NCBI RefSeq assembly: GCF_046480435.1
Contig: NZ_PKGC01000004.1
Length of the DNA: 64,000 nucleotides
Reading direction: 5' to 3' (one strand)
DNA from: Limnospira platensis
Lineage (GTDB): Bacteria; Cyanobacteriota; Cyanobacteriia; Cyanobacteriales; Microcoleaceae
Shown: piece after piece, positions 53,861 through 62,408 of the stretch
Layout of the letters: the number at the start of each line of letters is the position of its first letter
How positions within the stretch are numbered: position 1 is the first letter of the stretch
Translations under genes and position numbers: made by a program
Notes under the pieces: generated by a model
The model's database searches: none
The model's input: the letters and a program-made list of their open reading frames with translations, nothing else
What the model was told of the DNA's origin: nothing

Positions 53861-54601
53861 ATGTCAGTTGAACTCACTGCCAATACTAGCCCCGAAACCG
53901 CTACGCAAACGGACTGGGAACCCCCCATGCCGCCGACAGATTTGATTTTTGATGATGGAGAGCCTTTGGAAAGTAACCGTCACCGCATTGCTATGAACGT
54001 CCTGATTAGGTCATTGCAACAGGCTTGGAGCGATCGCCATGATTTCTACACAGGCGGGAATATGTTTATTTACTATAGCAGCGAACAGGCTAGGAACCGA
54101 GATTTCCGAGGCCCAGATTTCTTTGCTGTGTTAGATGTAGATGGCACCAAAGAACGACAAGGTTGGGTAGTATGGCAGGAAGGGGGTCGCTACCCAGATG
54201 TTATTGTCGAGTTGATGTCGCCGAGTACCGCCAGAGTAGATAAAGGAAAGAAAAAGGATCTGTATCAGCAGATATTCCGAACCCCAGATTACTTTGTATT
54301 TGACCCGTTTGAAGCCAACGCCTTTCAAGGTTGGCATTTGCATAGTTCAGGAGGTTATCAGCTTTTAGAGCCGAACGATCGCGGTTGGCTGTGGTGTGAT
54401 ACCTTGGGCTTTTGGCTGGGAACTTGGTCGGGAACGATTGACCGGGAGGAGGCAATTTGGTTGCGGTTTTACGATACGGAAGGTAATTTAGTCCTGTTAC
54501 CCGAAGAGGCCGCCCAACAACGAGCCGAAGCGGCCGAACAACGGGCTGAACGTCTGGCGCAAAGGTTGCGATCGCTCGGTTTAGATCCAGAGGAACTATA
54601 A
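53861..54601 (+). CDS. Uma2 family (DUF820) putative nuclease
   Basis: A 246-residue protein of the PD-(D/E)xK fold Uma2 family, greatly expanded in filamentous cyanobacteria. It has LIFDDGEPLESNRHRIAMNVLI, RGPDFFAVLDVDG (catalytic Asp), PDVIVELMSPSTARVDKGKKKDLYQQ (Glu and Lys) and a C-terminal coiled-coil-like segment (AQQRAEAAEQRAERLAQRL). Nuclease activity is predicted from the fold only. It has a GAGAGGGGGG-like ribosome site near 53842. Neighbouring TA-like remnants are unrelated in sequence. Confidence 0.85.
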   Translation: MSVELTANTSPETATQTDWEPPMPPTDLIFDDGEPLESNRHRIAMNVLIRSLQQAWSDRHDFYTGGNMFIYYSSEQARNRDFRGPDFFAVLDVDGTKERQGWVVWQEGGRYPDVIVELMSPSTARVDKGKKKDLYQQIFRTPDYFVFDPFEANAFQGWHLHSSGGYQLLEPNDRGWLWCDTLGFWLGTWSGTIDREEAIWLRFYDTEGNLVLLPEEAAQQRAEAAEQRAERLAQRLRSLGLDPEEL

Positions 54602-54676
54602 AAGAGGCGATCGCGCAACATCTACCTTAAATACTTATAGATATAGTTCCCCCTTGAGCAGCAACCATACCAGGAA

Positions 54677-54964
54677 TTACTCACGCTCAAGCTCCCTTTG
54701 TAGGTGATTAAAGTCGATCGCAAATATATCTACTTTTTCGCGGGTTAAAGCCTTCAGCAAGTCGCGACGATTTAAACCAGCTATTTGCACGGCTTGGTCG
54801 TGAGGAATTTTACTTTTTTGATACCAATAGATAGCCGCCAAATCTGGAACCGGGAAACCTGAAATGGGAGAAACTCCTCTGGAGGCGATCTGGCTTGTCT
54901 TTTCAGCCTGGAAATTGTCCAGAAACGCAGAACCTGGTTTGTTAAAGAAACCGGGTTTCTTGTC
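54677..54964 (-). pseudogene. UPF0175-like antitoxin remnant fused to an A/C-rich repeat
   Basis: Reading the minus strand, the frame ends in DLAAIYWYQKSKIPHDQ, AVQIAGLNRRDLLKAL and TREKVDIFAIDFNHL before a TAA. This matches the C-terminal half of UPF0175 small proteins, which resemble antitoxins. Upstream, in the same frame, lies repeat-derived sequence (KKPGFFNKPGSAF) with an AAGAAACCGGGTTTCTT palindrome around 54945. No authentic N-terminus or start remains, so I call a 5'-truncated remnant. Confidence 0.5.
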
Positions 54965-55155
54965 TTATAATCGCGTTTTCTTCCGAGGCGCGGGAGAACC
55001 GCGTAATAATCCTTCGGTACTAAGATCCTCATCAATTTCTTCCCAAGGAATCCCAGAACCGCCGCCAAAAATCACCTATTTTCTAACTGTTCGGGAGTAG
55101 CTTTTAATAGTCGAGGAAACCAAGCTAAAGGAACGGTAATAGTTCGTTCATTCAT
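54965..55155 (-). pseudogene. DUF2442 domain protein, frameshifted
   Basis: From ATG 55155 the minus strand reads MNERTITVPLAWFPRLLKAT and PEQLENR, then stops at TGA. One frame over it continues IFGGGSGIPWEEIDEDLSTE and GLLRGSPAPRKKTRL to a stop at 54965. Together these are a normal short DUF2442 protein, broken by loss of one base near GAAAATAGGTGA (a TGG tryptophan codon is expected). DUF2442 genes often pair with DUF4160 or UPF0175 genes in TA-like units. Confidence 0.7.
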
Positions 55156-55250
55156 TAATTAAACAATAAAATTATCTTCATATATCAGACATTTTTTACT
55201 CGAATATCAGTCTGAATTGTCCTATTCATACCATGCCTCCAAAAATTATT

Positions 55251-55895
55251 TTACACAGACTGAGTTCCATAAGTAGCTAGTATTGTTAATCTATTGGCTC
55301 CGGTGTTATGCGCTTGTACCGGGGTTACAGCATGGTGAGAGTGAGGGCTAAATCGAAATAAGTAGACTTGGAAAGGAAGATATGAAACTTGCGATCGCGT
55401 TATCATTTTACCCTCAATTTGTTCCTGTAGTAACAGCACACCTCCCGAAAATTGAGGTTTTGGATCGGGAAATAAAAGTAAGCGAAAAGTCTCACCGAAG
55501 GGGTTTTGATCGCTATGAGTGCCAATTTTATCTCCATCGTAGAGTCGGTGTCCAGTCAAACTAACAAGGGTAGCTGGGGGAGAACCCACAAAATTGCAAA
55601 GACGGGTGACTAAGGTAGGTTCTTGTAAAGTTTGTACTAGGTCGTTAAATACACCGCCGAAAATCGAAGCTACAGTTAAAAGGTTACAAACTTCGTGTTC
55701 ATAAAATGCTTCTTTCACTCGCAGCCATCGAAAAGGTAAAGCGTTAAGTGCATCGAAAAGTTGCTGAACAAACTCTATATTCATAGCATTGGGCAGCACA
55801 GCATGAGGATAAGGAAGAGCAGACTCAAATTGGGAACGCAGTTCAGTTTCACTGCCCGGAAATAAATTTTGAAGTTCAAACATATATTGACTCAT
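55251..55895 (-). CDS. 2OG-Fe(II) oxygenase-like protein A (cluster, last gene)
   Basis: A 214-residue protein with the double-stranded beta-helix pattern of prolyl-hydroxylase-type 2-oxoglutarate/iron oxygenases. The HxD motif is H127-S-D129 (IGTHSDQNP), the distal histidine is in SHHAVTPV (~H188), and the 2OG-binding Arg is R202 in NRLTILATYG. Its start overlaps the stop of the next 2OG gene (TAATG), so the two are translationally coupled. It is a diverged paralogue of the genes at 55895 and 57559. In this cluster it probably hydroxylates or cross-links residues of the precursor peptide; the target is inferred. No terminator is evident after it. Confidence 0.75.
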   Translation of the reverse strand: MSQYMFELQNLFPGSETELRSQFESALPYPHAVLPNAMNIEFVQQLFDALNALPFRWLRVKEAFYEHEVCNLLTVASIFGGVFNDLVQTLQEPTLVTRLCNFVGSPPATLVSLTGHRLYDGDKIGTHSDQNPFGETFRLLLFPDPKPQFSGGVLLLQEQIEGKMITRSQVSYLPFQVYLFRFSPHSHHAVTPVQAHNTGANRLTILATYGTQSV

Positions 55896-56587
55896 TACAC
55901 ATATTCCTCCAATAATTTATTGTTATCACAATGATTCAAGTTCAGGGATTCTGTGCGGGCACCCCAAGTGAAAATAACAGTCCACCGACCCTCAGTTTTG
56001 GTGGCAGAATGCACCTGACTTACAGAATGGTAGGAGTTATTGCCGATTCGGAATAAAACCCAGCTATCTCGCTGGTGAGGAATGCGCTTAATCGGCATTT
56101 CTTTGGCGTTAGGGTGAATGCAAAATTCGCCACCTGAAAAGTTTCTCTCGCCCAGCATCCAGCACAAACGTAGTTTCTCCCCGTGGTCATTTGCATCATT
56201 ATGAATTTCAATTTCATCGCGATCGCCCAGATAGTGAATTACTACCAGACTCTCGGTACAGCGACTCCCCGCCAAAATAGAAGCAATTTCAAGGACATCT
56301 TGGCACTTAGGTGCAGCAATTAGCGCTTGAATTACCGAATTATTCCCGGCTATTTCAGGAGACAATACGGCATCGTATTGAGAGTAAAAGTCTGCCAAAT
56401 GGCGACGCATAGGTACTGTTTTTATCGCTGCCTCAAAACAGTCTATGTGTTTTCCAACTAATTGATTTCCTGCACAGTGAGGATATGGCTTTGCCGACAT
56501 AAATGCGGTTAATTTTGCCTCTAAAGCTTCTATGAGACTATCGTGCAATATATTTTCCATTATATCTTGCCTTTTTTTGATATTCAT
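55895..56587 (-). CDS. 2OG-Fe(II) oxygenase-like protein B
   Basis: A 230-residue protein (an internal ATG at 56560 is an alternative start). The iron site is H129-N-D131 (EIEIHNDANDHGE), the distal His is H187 (SYHSVSQV) and the co-substrate Arg is R201 (GRWTVIFTWG). The segment NFSGGEFCIH corresponds to FSGGVLLL in the following gene, so the two are paralogues. It lies 5 nt after the membrane protein gene. As part of the cluster it is a candidate peptide-tailoring oxygenase. The iron ligands are intact, so activity is plausible. Confidence 0.75.
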   Translation of the reverse strand: MNIKKRQDIMENILHDSLIEALEAKLTAFMSAKPYPHCAGNQLVGKHIDCFEAAIKTVPMRRHLADFYSQYDAVLSPEIAGNNSVIQALIAAPKCQDVLEIASILAGSRCTESLVVIHYLGDRDEIEIHNDANDHGEKLRLCWMLGERNFSGGEFCIHPNAKEMPIKRIPHQRDSWVLFRIGNNSYHSVSQVHSATKTEGRWTVIFTWGARTESLNLNHCDNNKLLEEYV

Positions 56588-56592
56588 TTTAA

Positions 56593-57474
56593 TTAAATCT
56601 GAATCTGTTTTTTGAATTTACCAATCATCATCTTGACTAAATACCAGCCCCAAAAACCTTTCTTACTTAAGTCTAATATAATTAATATAGGCAAGAAGAA
56701 TAATAAATAACTGCAAGTGATGCCCCACCAACCCGTACCCGATAAGTAAAGACGTTGCCCGGACAGTTGCAGGCTATTTAAATTTGTTGTATCAATTAAA
56801 ATTTGAGTTGCCGAGGGTGGCCAGCACAACATGAGTAAAATGCTTAATTCAACCACCACTTTTAGCCAGCTTGTATAGCTACTGGGTGAAAGCTTTTTAG
56901 GCAGTCCTGCTATCTTAAGCTGACTTACTTCAATGGTTTCTCTCAAGTTATATATTTGATATTTTTCGGGGCAGTCCACTAAAATTCTGACTATGACATA
57001 ATCTCCTGGCTCTAAATCTAACTTATTTTTATTAATTTCAATATTTAGCCATTGATTTTTATCTTTGGTAATTTGAACTTTTATTTCCTCCCCATCATTG
57101 GTTTCTGCATAAGCTAAAATCACGCGAGCATTGCTTTTATCAAAGCCACTCAAATGAATCGGCCATTCTACTTGTGACTTGCAGTCTTCTGGTTTAATCC
57201 GTTGATTACCTGAGTTACGCAGAATAACAATTAATACGCCACCATTAATGATTTGAATGTCTCCTACTTTAATGTCTTGATTTTTGACCGGGCTACTTTT
57301 CGGAAGAGGTTCAGAAGATATCACCTCAAAAGAAAGCGCTCTGTAATTTTGTTGCCAGTAAAACAGGATTGTGAAAAAGGTGCCTAAAGCTGTGATGGCT
57401 ATCCCCCAAAAATTCACATTATGCCATTGGGATTTTAATCCGTTTAACAGAAAATCTAATAAAGTGTAAATCAT
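56593..57474 (-). CDS. Cluster membrane protein of unknown function
   Basis: A 293-residue protein. An N-terminal transmembrane helix (NFWGIAITALGTFFTILFYW, ~21-40) leads to a ~150-residue beta-rich soluble region (DIQIINGGVLIVILRNSGNQ, LDLEPGDYVIVRILVDCPE). Two further hydrophobic segments follow near the C-terminus (LKVVVELSILLMLCW and YLLFFLPILIILDL). It is not an ABC transporter or protease that I can recognise. Its position inside the operon, 84 nt after oxygenase C and 5 nt before oxygenase B, suggests a role in export, scaffolding or self-protection, by inference only. Confidence 0.65.
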   Translation of the reverse strand: MIYTLLDFLLNGLKSQWHNVNFWGIAITALGTFFTILFYWQQNYRALSFEVISSEPLPKSSPVKNQDIKVGDIQIINGGVLIVILRNSGNQRIKPEDCKSQVEWPIHLSGFDKSNARVILAYAETNDGEEIKVQITKDKNQWLNIEINKNKLDLEPGDYVIVRILVDCPEKYQIYNLRETIEVSQLKIAGLPKKLSPSSYTSWLKVVVELSILLMLCWPPSATQILIDTTNLNSLQLSGQRLYLSGTGWWGITCSYLLFFLPILIILDLSKKGFWGWYLVKMMIGKFKKQIQI

Positions 57475-57558
57475 GGATTCTTTGCTGTAATTACAAGGGG
57501 GGTTAACTTATTTACTACTATTTTCAATAGCTTTTGTCATATATTAATTGTGATATTT

Positions 57559-58734
57559 TTACTTTCTGTGTCCAAATGTCATAATAATATTGGTTCTAAC
57601 GCCAGAGTTTTTAGGAATGGGTGTGATATCATGGGGCGTATATTTTCCCATCAAAAAAATCACAGCATGATTCGGCAAAGAAGGGTAAACAATCGGGGGT
57701 TTCTCTGGACGATCCGGGTGCCAAAAGCGAAAATCCCACTTACGGAGGGGCGATCCAGGTACTTGCAGCAACCAGTTAATTCTTACTATCAATTGCCCGT
57801 TACAAGTTCCATCCGCATGGTTGAGAATTCGTTCTCCTTCTCGAAGGCGATAGGAAAATATCTCTCTTTGAGCCGTTACAGACACCCCGGTCAAGCGAGT
57901 TATTTGTTCTACCATTTCCGGCTTTTGAAGACGCTGCATCAGCGTTTTAACAATTTCGGGACAGCCAAAGGTTTGACTCCAAACCGCAATATCCAAACTA
58001 TCTTGGCTGTAAATATCTCCAATTCTTCGAGTCCAAGGCGCTAATGTCATTGCTTTTGCCAGTGCCTCGAATTCTTCTGGAGGCAGCATGGGCGTTAGTT
58101 GAAAGGATGGTGTTTCGGAAGTTAAATTGAATTGAACATTAGGGTTAGAGTCCGTCAACCAAGGAGATGATGCACTTATTACCGGGCCTGGATTAACTGA
58201 AGATGTCAAGGGTTCAGCGATCCGGGTTTTAGTCACTGAAAGTGTGCTTTTCTCTTGGAGTAAATTTTGCCGATTACCGACCCAAGCAAACCACTGTATG
58301 TCTGGTGGTAAATCTTCTCCCTGGTAGGGACGTAAGGTGACAAAAGAATGACAATCTTCTGTTACCACAATTAGCTCTCCCGGCTCTAGTTGATTATCTG
58401 AAATCAAAACTGGGCGATCGCCTAATCCTGCTACCAAACGGAAAATCTGAACTACAGGAGCATCTAATTGCTTTGATGACCGAGGCATCCAGACTCCCCA
58501 AGCTAAGATATTTGTGTCAGCAGAAATGTTTTCTTTCTTTGGGCAACCAAGCTGCTTTAATACAGTGGTTATCGTTTGGTTATGACGCGGCCCGACTAGA
58601 AAGATATCGTCAATTTTTATCCCTGGTTGGCACGGAATAACTGCGTCGGCACTCAAAAAATCCTGAATGCGATCGAGTGATGATTTAACCTCATCGTTGG
58701 TCTGAATATGTATGGGATTGCGGATGGTAATCAT
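57559..58734 (-). CDS. 2OG-Fe(II) oxygenase-like protein C with extra N-terminal region
   Basis: A 391-residue protein. Residues ~220-391 hold an oxygenase domain like A and B: H306-A-D308 (ILNHADGTC), distal H368 (YTPHDITPI) and R380 (RTNIIMTFG). Residues 1-215 are an additional region (KIDDIFLVGPRHNQTITTVL, DAPVVQIFRLVAGLG, GELIVVTEDCHSFVTLRP) of beta-rich character that I do not recognise; it may recognise the leader peptide or sugar. It lies 8 nt after the isoprenoid-synthase-like gene. The C-terminal oxygenase assignment rests on motif order shared with its two paralogues. Confidence 0.65.
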   Translation of the reverse strand: MITIRNPIHIQTNDEVKSSLDRIQDFLSADAVIPCQPGIKIDDIFLVGPRHNQTITTVLKQLGCPKKENISADTNILAWGVWMPRSSKQLDAPVVQIFRLVAGLGDRPVLISDNQLEPGELIVVTEDCHSFVTLRPYQGEDLPPDIQWFAWVGNRQNLLQEKSTLSVTKTRIAEPLTSSVNPGPVISASSPWLTDSNPNVQFNLTSETPSFQLTPMLPPEEFEALAKAMTLAPWTRRIGDIYSQDSLDIAVWSQTFGCPEIVKTLMQRLQKPEMVEQITRLTGVSVTAQREIFSYRLREGERILNHADGTCNGQLIVRINWLLQVPGSPLRKWDFRFWHPDRPEKPPIVYPSLPNHAVIFLMGKYTPHDITPIPKNSGVRTNIIMTFGHRK

Positions 58735-58742
58735 GGGTAAAT

Positions 58743-59600
58743 TTATCGGGGATGATTAATGGCTGGCATCCAATTAAATGGCGACTGTCGAAATGTATCT
58801 TTGACGACGCTGGCTGCATAGTTAGCACCAAATTTCTCCAAATTAATCATCAGAAAATCTGCCTCTTGACGAATCATTTTTTCTGTGGACAGATACCATT
58901 CCAACAATTGAGAATTTAGGTGTATTTTTCCTTCTGGGTCGGCCACACTTTGATGCAGGGATCGACTAATTGCTGTGGACTGTAATCCTGTTGCCCCATC
59001 AGCAAGACAGTCATCAAGGTCACACCTTCCTAGCAAAACTCCTATATAAGATTGCACAAGTTTAGCCGCCCGATCGCCAACGGATGGTGAGGATAAAAAA
59101 TAAGCAACTCTGTGGCATAAATCCTGGCCAATCAACTCCATTGTTAGACTAGCTGCGGTCAGTTCATCTTGCCAAGGAGACAGAGATTTGGCCGTTCGCT
59201 TAAGCAGATCCTTTCCCTCTGCTGTGGATGGTTGAAAATTGAGCAGACTACTATAAATTGCTGTTAACAGAATTGAATCAGACACGGAAAAAAAAGCACT
59301 ATCTCGATCGTGGAGGTCATCCACTGATCGCCCAAACATACAAAGCCAAAAACGGTTTTGTATCTCTGGTATCAGACTGACATCCAAGCATCCACTATGT
59401 TCTATTTCAATGACGGGAAGCACCCACCGCAGAATATACATTCTCACCAGATGAATCAGAATGTACTCCTCGGCTTTGACTCCACATTTGCGAATAGTTA
59501 AAACTCGTTGTTCTTCAGTGTTAATTAACTTTAAAATAGCCGCAGCCATCCCCGCCTCATCAGGCAAGTTATACTCGATATTGCCAACTTTGATTTGCAT
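58743..59600 (-). CDS. Isoprenoid-synthase-like protein (two Asp-rich motifs)
   Basis: A 285-residue, mostly helical protein. DDLHD (residues 94-98) fits the first aspartate-rich DDxxD motif of trans-isoprenyl synthases. LGRCDLDDCLADG (~190-202) fits the position of the second, with a spacing of about 100 residues (shorter than in most synthases). Helix-rich stretches (FFSVSDSILLTAIYSSLLNF, QDLCHRVAYFLS) agree with an all-alpha fold. The conserved lysines and arginines for diphosphate binding are not obvious. It could be a degenerate terpene/prenyl-synthase-like protein or an unrelated helical protein. It sits 15 nt after rSAM2 and 8 nt before oxygenase C. Confidence 0.5.
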   Translation of the reverse strand: MQIKVGNIEYNLPDEAGMAAAILKLINTEEQRVLTIRKCGVKAEEYILIHLVRMYILRWVLPVIEIEHSGCLDVSLIPEIQNRFWLCMFGRSVDDLHDRDSAFFSVSDSILLTAIYSSLLNFQPSTAEGKDLLKRTAKSLSPWQDELTAASLTMELIGQDLCHRVAYFLSSPSVGDRAAKLVQSYIGVLLGRCDLDDCLADGATGLQSTAISRSLHQSVADPEGKIHLNSQLLEWYLSTEKMIRQEADFLMINLEKFGANYAASVVKDTFRQSPFNWMPAINHPR

Positions 59601-59615
59601 TTTAATTTCTATGAG

Positions 59616-60878
59616 TTAGGGCTGGTTGAGCAATTCTCGTTTCTGTTTATGTCCGCTTGCGGAAAGTTGCTGCAACAAAGTTGTCGCCATTGCACGCATT
59701 TGGACTGTACGGCTGCGATTGACCGCTTGGCGAGCAAAAACTTTCGCTTGGGAAATATCCCCATCAATATTCCAGCGGTGCGCCCAAAGTAAGGAAACAC
59801 CCGCATCTTTGCGAAAGACTTTTTTGAGTGCGACCTCTGCCTCTTGACCTCGCCCTTGCTGGATGGCTTGGTACGCTATTTTGAGCAGTGTTTCTTGGGA
59901 TTCCCGTCCACCGATCGATTCAGCGCTATTAGCCATACAGCCACCGTAACAGGAACGGTCTTCGGCAAATTCGCAGGTATCACAGCGATCGTAAACTTGC
60001 GGGCGATCGTATTTTTCATCAATGACCCGTTTGTAATAAGCCATTAATTCCGAGAAGTTATCGAAATCTGTCAGTTGGGTTCGTTCCAGATCGGATAACG
60101 CATAACACCGAAAAACTTCTAGGGCTGGGTTCACATCAATAACCGGGCCACAAGAACGAAAGGCAGCACTTTTGGGCTGTGTTAACTGAATTCGACCCAG
60201 TTGTTCGGAAGTGAAAAAGCACTTAGGTAGCGGACAATCGAGATAGACTTGAATGTGTTGCCAGTAGGCTGCTTCCAGAAATTCAGCTATTCTTGGGGCT
60301 ACAGCGTGATACTCCGATGGACTCAATACTTGGACTTCCGGCGATGGGTTCAGTTCTGGATAGGCAACTGTCCAGCGCAAGTATTCAATGCCAAAGGATT
60401 CACACACATCTAAAATTTCTTGATAGTTGAAATCCTGACGCCAAATATTGAAGCCGATGTTAACAGGAATGCCCAGGTTAAGAGCAACATCAATGTTGTG
60501 CAAGACTAACTCGTATTCAGTGTTTCGGCGATAATCCCGACGTTCGTTGAGATTAACTAGCAGGCTAAGGCGATCGCGATAGGGTTTCAGTTTGAGAATT
60601 TCATTGGTATTGCAGATACCTCCCGTAAAAATAGTGGCATCACCCAAAGCAGGTTCAGCCATCGACTTTTCTAAGAGATAAACCAGGTCTTTATATAAAA
60701 AAGGTTCACCTCCGATAATATTCAGACGAAAATTAGGACCACTGCGACTGATAAACTGCACAACCCGCTCGATACCTTCACGAGTTAAAACTGTCTTTTT
60801 TCCTGACTTACCCATTTCGGTGGAGGCAAAACAGTAGGCACAGTAATTGCTACACTTGTCAATAACAATCAAATTCAT
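59616..60878 (-). CDS. Radical SAM protein with SPASM-like cysteines and TPR-like tail (rSAM2)
   Basis: A 420-residue radical SAM enzyme. C9, C13 and C16 (KCSNYCAYCFAS) bind the 4Fe-4S cluster that cleaves SAM; the glycine-rich loop is NIIGGEPFLYKDL. SPASM-like auxiliary-cluster cysteines lie at ~223-305 (DCPLPKCFF, FRSCGP, RCYALS, RCDTCEFAEDRSCYGGCMA). The last ~90 residues (LLKIAYQAIQQGRGQEAEVALKK) are helical and TPR-like, an unusual extension for a peptide maturase. The N-terminus starts only eight residues before the first Cys. It lies 75 nt after rSAM1. Substrate is inferred to be the precursor peptide. Confidence 0.85.
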   Translation of the reverse strand: MNLIVIDKCSNYCAYCFASTEMGKSGKKTVLTREGIERVVQFISRSGPNFRLNIIGGEPFLYKDLVYLLEKSMAEPALGDATIFTGGICNTNEILKLKPYRDRLSLLVNLNERRDYRRNTEYELVLHNIDVALNLGIPVNIGFNIWRQDFNYQEILDVCESFGIEYLRWTVAYPELNPSPEVQVLSPSEYHAVAPRIAEFLEAAYWQHIQVYLDCPLPKCFFTSEQLGRIQLTQPKSAAFRSCGPVIDVNPALEVFRCYALSDLERTQLTDFDNFSELMAYYKRVIDEKYDRPQVYDRCDTCEFAEDRSCYGGCMANSAESIGGRESQETLLKIAYQAIQQGRGQEAEVALKKVFRKDAGVSLLWAHRWNIDGDISQAKVFARQAVNRSRTVQMRAMATTLLQQLSASGHKQKRELLNQP

Positions 60879-60920
60879 GTAATCTACCTAAAATTGATGT
60901 TTTTGATTTTTTGAGATGTT

Positions 60921-60938
60921 ACTTTTGGAGCCAAAAGT
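60921..60938. other. Imperfect palindrome between rSAM1 and rSAM2
   Basis: ACTTTTGG-AG-CCAAAAGT is an 18-bp near-perfect palindrome in the 75-nt spacer between the two radical SAM genes. It could be a regulator site or a weak hairpin. Confidence 0.35.
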
Positions 60939-60953
60939 TACTGCGTTTAGACC

Positions 60954-62186
60954 CTATTGCCAGTTAGTTATGATGTCAGCAGCATTTTTACTTTTAGCCA
61001 TTTGGGGACTCATCTGTGCTACTTGCTCGATCGCCTCTAAAGGCAAGGTGCGAAGATAACGTTCAAATCGCTTAGTTGCGCCACAATGATTTTCTGGAGT
61101 TTCCGAATCGTTCAAATCAAATGCTGGACAACCATGTTCGCAAACAAATTTCGCGGGACAAGTCCGACAATCTTTTTCATATTTATCTGTCTTCCCATGA
61201 AAGCCATGTAATTTCTGCTTCCACCCATCTGGATCGAACCCATCTGGATCGAGTATGTTTCCTAGTAAGTAACTTTGGACATTTCCGCTAGAACCAGCAC
61301 AACCACAAGGATAAACTTCGCCAGTTTCCTTAACAACAATCATGTTAATTCCAGCATGGCAAAAGGGATTATCACACCTTAACTGATCCAGAAATTCTTT
61401 AGCAGAAGGTGCAGCTAGATGACGCTGGATTTTGGCTAACATTCGCGTCTCTACAATTGACCCCTCATAGCGAATGAGACTATCTAAGTTATCTTTAAGA
61501 ACTCTAAATATTTGCTCCTCGCTTAAAGGTTTGGCACCAATTCCGTGTCCCACTGCCGAGGCAATATTCAGGTGAAAAGCTGTAATTCCTAGTTGGTAGA
61601 AAGTTTCGTAAATTTGGGGAACTAATGTCCAATTGTGAAGATGAATAACGGCGATCGCCCCTGAAAAAATACCTCTCTCCCGCAACCGCTTTAAGTTATG
61701 AATCGTCTTTTTGAAGCCACCTCTCACCTGATTGTGTACAGCTTCTGGGCCGTCTATGGATGTGCCAATCTTAACTCCATGACGTGCAAATACATCAATA
61801 TGCTCGTCATTTAGTAGAGTTAAATTACTTTGCAAACCAAAGTCTACTGTTTTGCCTTTGTCTCCTAGGATTTTGACGGCTAAAGTGCAGGCTCTATCGT
61901 ACCATTGATCGCTTTGAAGCAATGGTTCTCCACCGTGAAATATTAGTTCAATATGAGATTTTCGCGAATACTCAGCGATTCGTTCTATGGCGATCGCGAA
62001 AGTATCGATATCAAATAAAGGAACTTCTTTTCCTGGAGTTTTTACTTCGGCATAGCAATAGCTGCAATGTAAATTGCAGACATTAGTTAGCTCGATATGA
62101 AGTTCGTGAACGTTTCGGAGACTGACCCACGAACGATTGATGGCGGAATAACTACTGCTAACCGTGTTGTCAGGTAAAGTTTTCAT
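60954..62186 (-). CDS. Radical SAM/SPASM peptide-maturase-like protein (rSAM1)
   Basis: A 410-residue radical SAM enzyme. C37, C41 and C44 (NVCNLHCSYCYAE) form the CxxxCxxC site; LIFHGGEPLLQ is the SAM-binding glycine motif. The C-terminal SPASM domain has CHAG, PCGCAG and CRTCPAKFVCEHGCPAF, enough cysteines for two auxiliary clusters. This is the architecture of anaerobic sulfatase-maturase-like and cyclophane-forming peptide maturases. The first gene after the precursor peptide (222-nt spacer). It is the best candidate for making C-C or C-O bonds on tyrosine side chains of the precursor, but the chemistry cannot be read from sequence. Confidence 0.88.
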   Translation of the reverse strand: MKTLPDNTVSSSYSAINRSWVSLRNVHELHIELTNVCNLHCSYCYAEVKTPGKEVPLFDIDTFAIAIERIAEYSRKSHIELIFHGGEPLLQSDQWYDRACTLAVKILGDKGKTVDFGLQSNLTLLNDEHIDVFARHGVKIGTSIDGPEAVHNQVRGGFKKTIHNLKRLRERGIFSGAIAVIHLHNWTLVPQIYETFYQLGITAFHLNIASAVGHGIGAKPLSEEQIFRVLKDNLDSLIRYEGSIVETRMLAKIQRHLAAPSAKEFLDQLRCDNPFCHAGINMIVVKETGEVYPCGCAGSSGNVQSYLLGNILDPDGFDPDGWKQKLHGFHGKTDKYEKDCRTCPAKFVCEHGCPAFDLNDSETPENHCGATKRFERYLRTLPLEAIEQVAQMSPQMAKSKNAADIITNWQ

Positions 62187-62408
62187 CTTGGCGCTTCCGT
62201 TAGGTTATCCAAACTCACGGCGAGTTTTTTGGCCTCTCAAACAAAACGAGTTTAGTCTAGTAGAAGGAATCTAATAGAAGAAATTTTATTTGCAGAGGGA
62301 TGGGGCTATTTGTCCGAGAGGCGATCGAGCAGTTATTCTGAGTTGTAGATATCAATCTAATCTCTAATTGCAGATTTGCTATCCTTAACTCAAAAGAACT
62401 GGCGCTGT

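Noticed and set aside
62187..62408. Second small peptide gene or terminator between the precursor and rSAM1
   Set aside because: No frame with leader-like composition and no T-tract hairpin; only a short GCCTCTC/GAGAGGC pair about 85 nt apart and a small AACTC/GAGTT stem.
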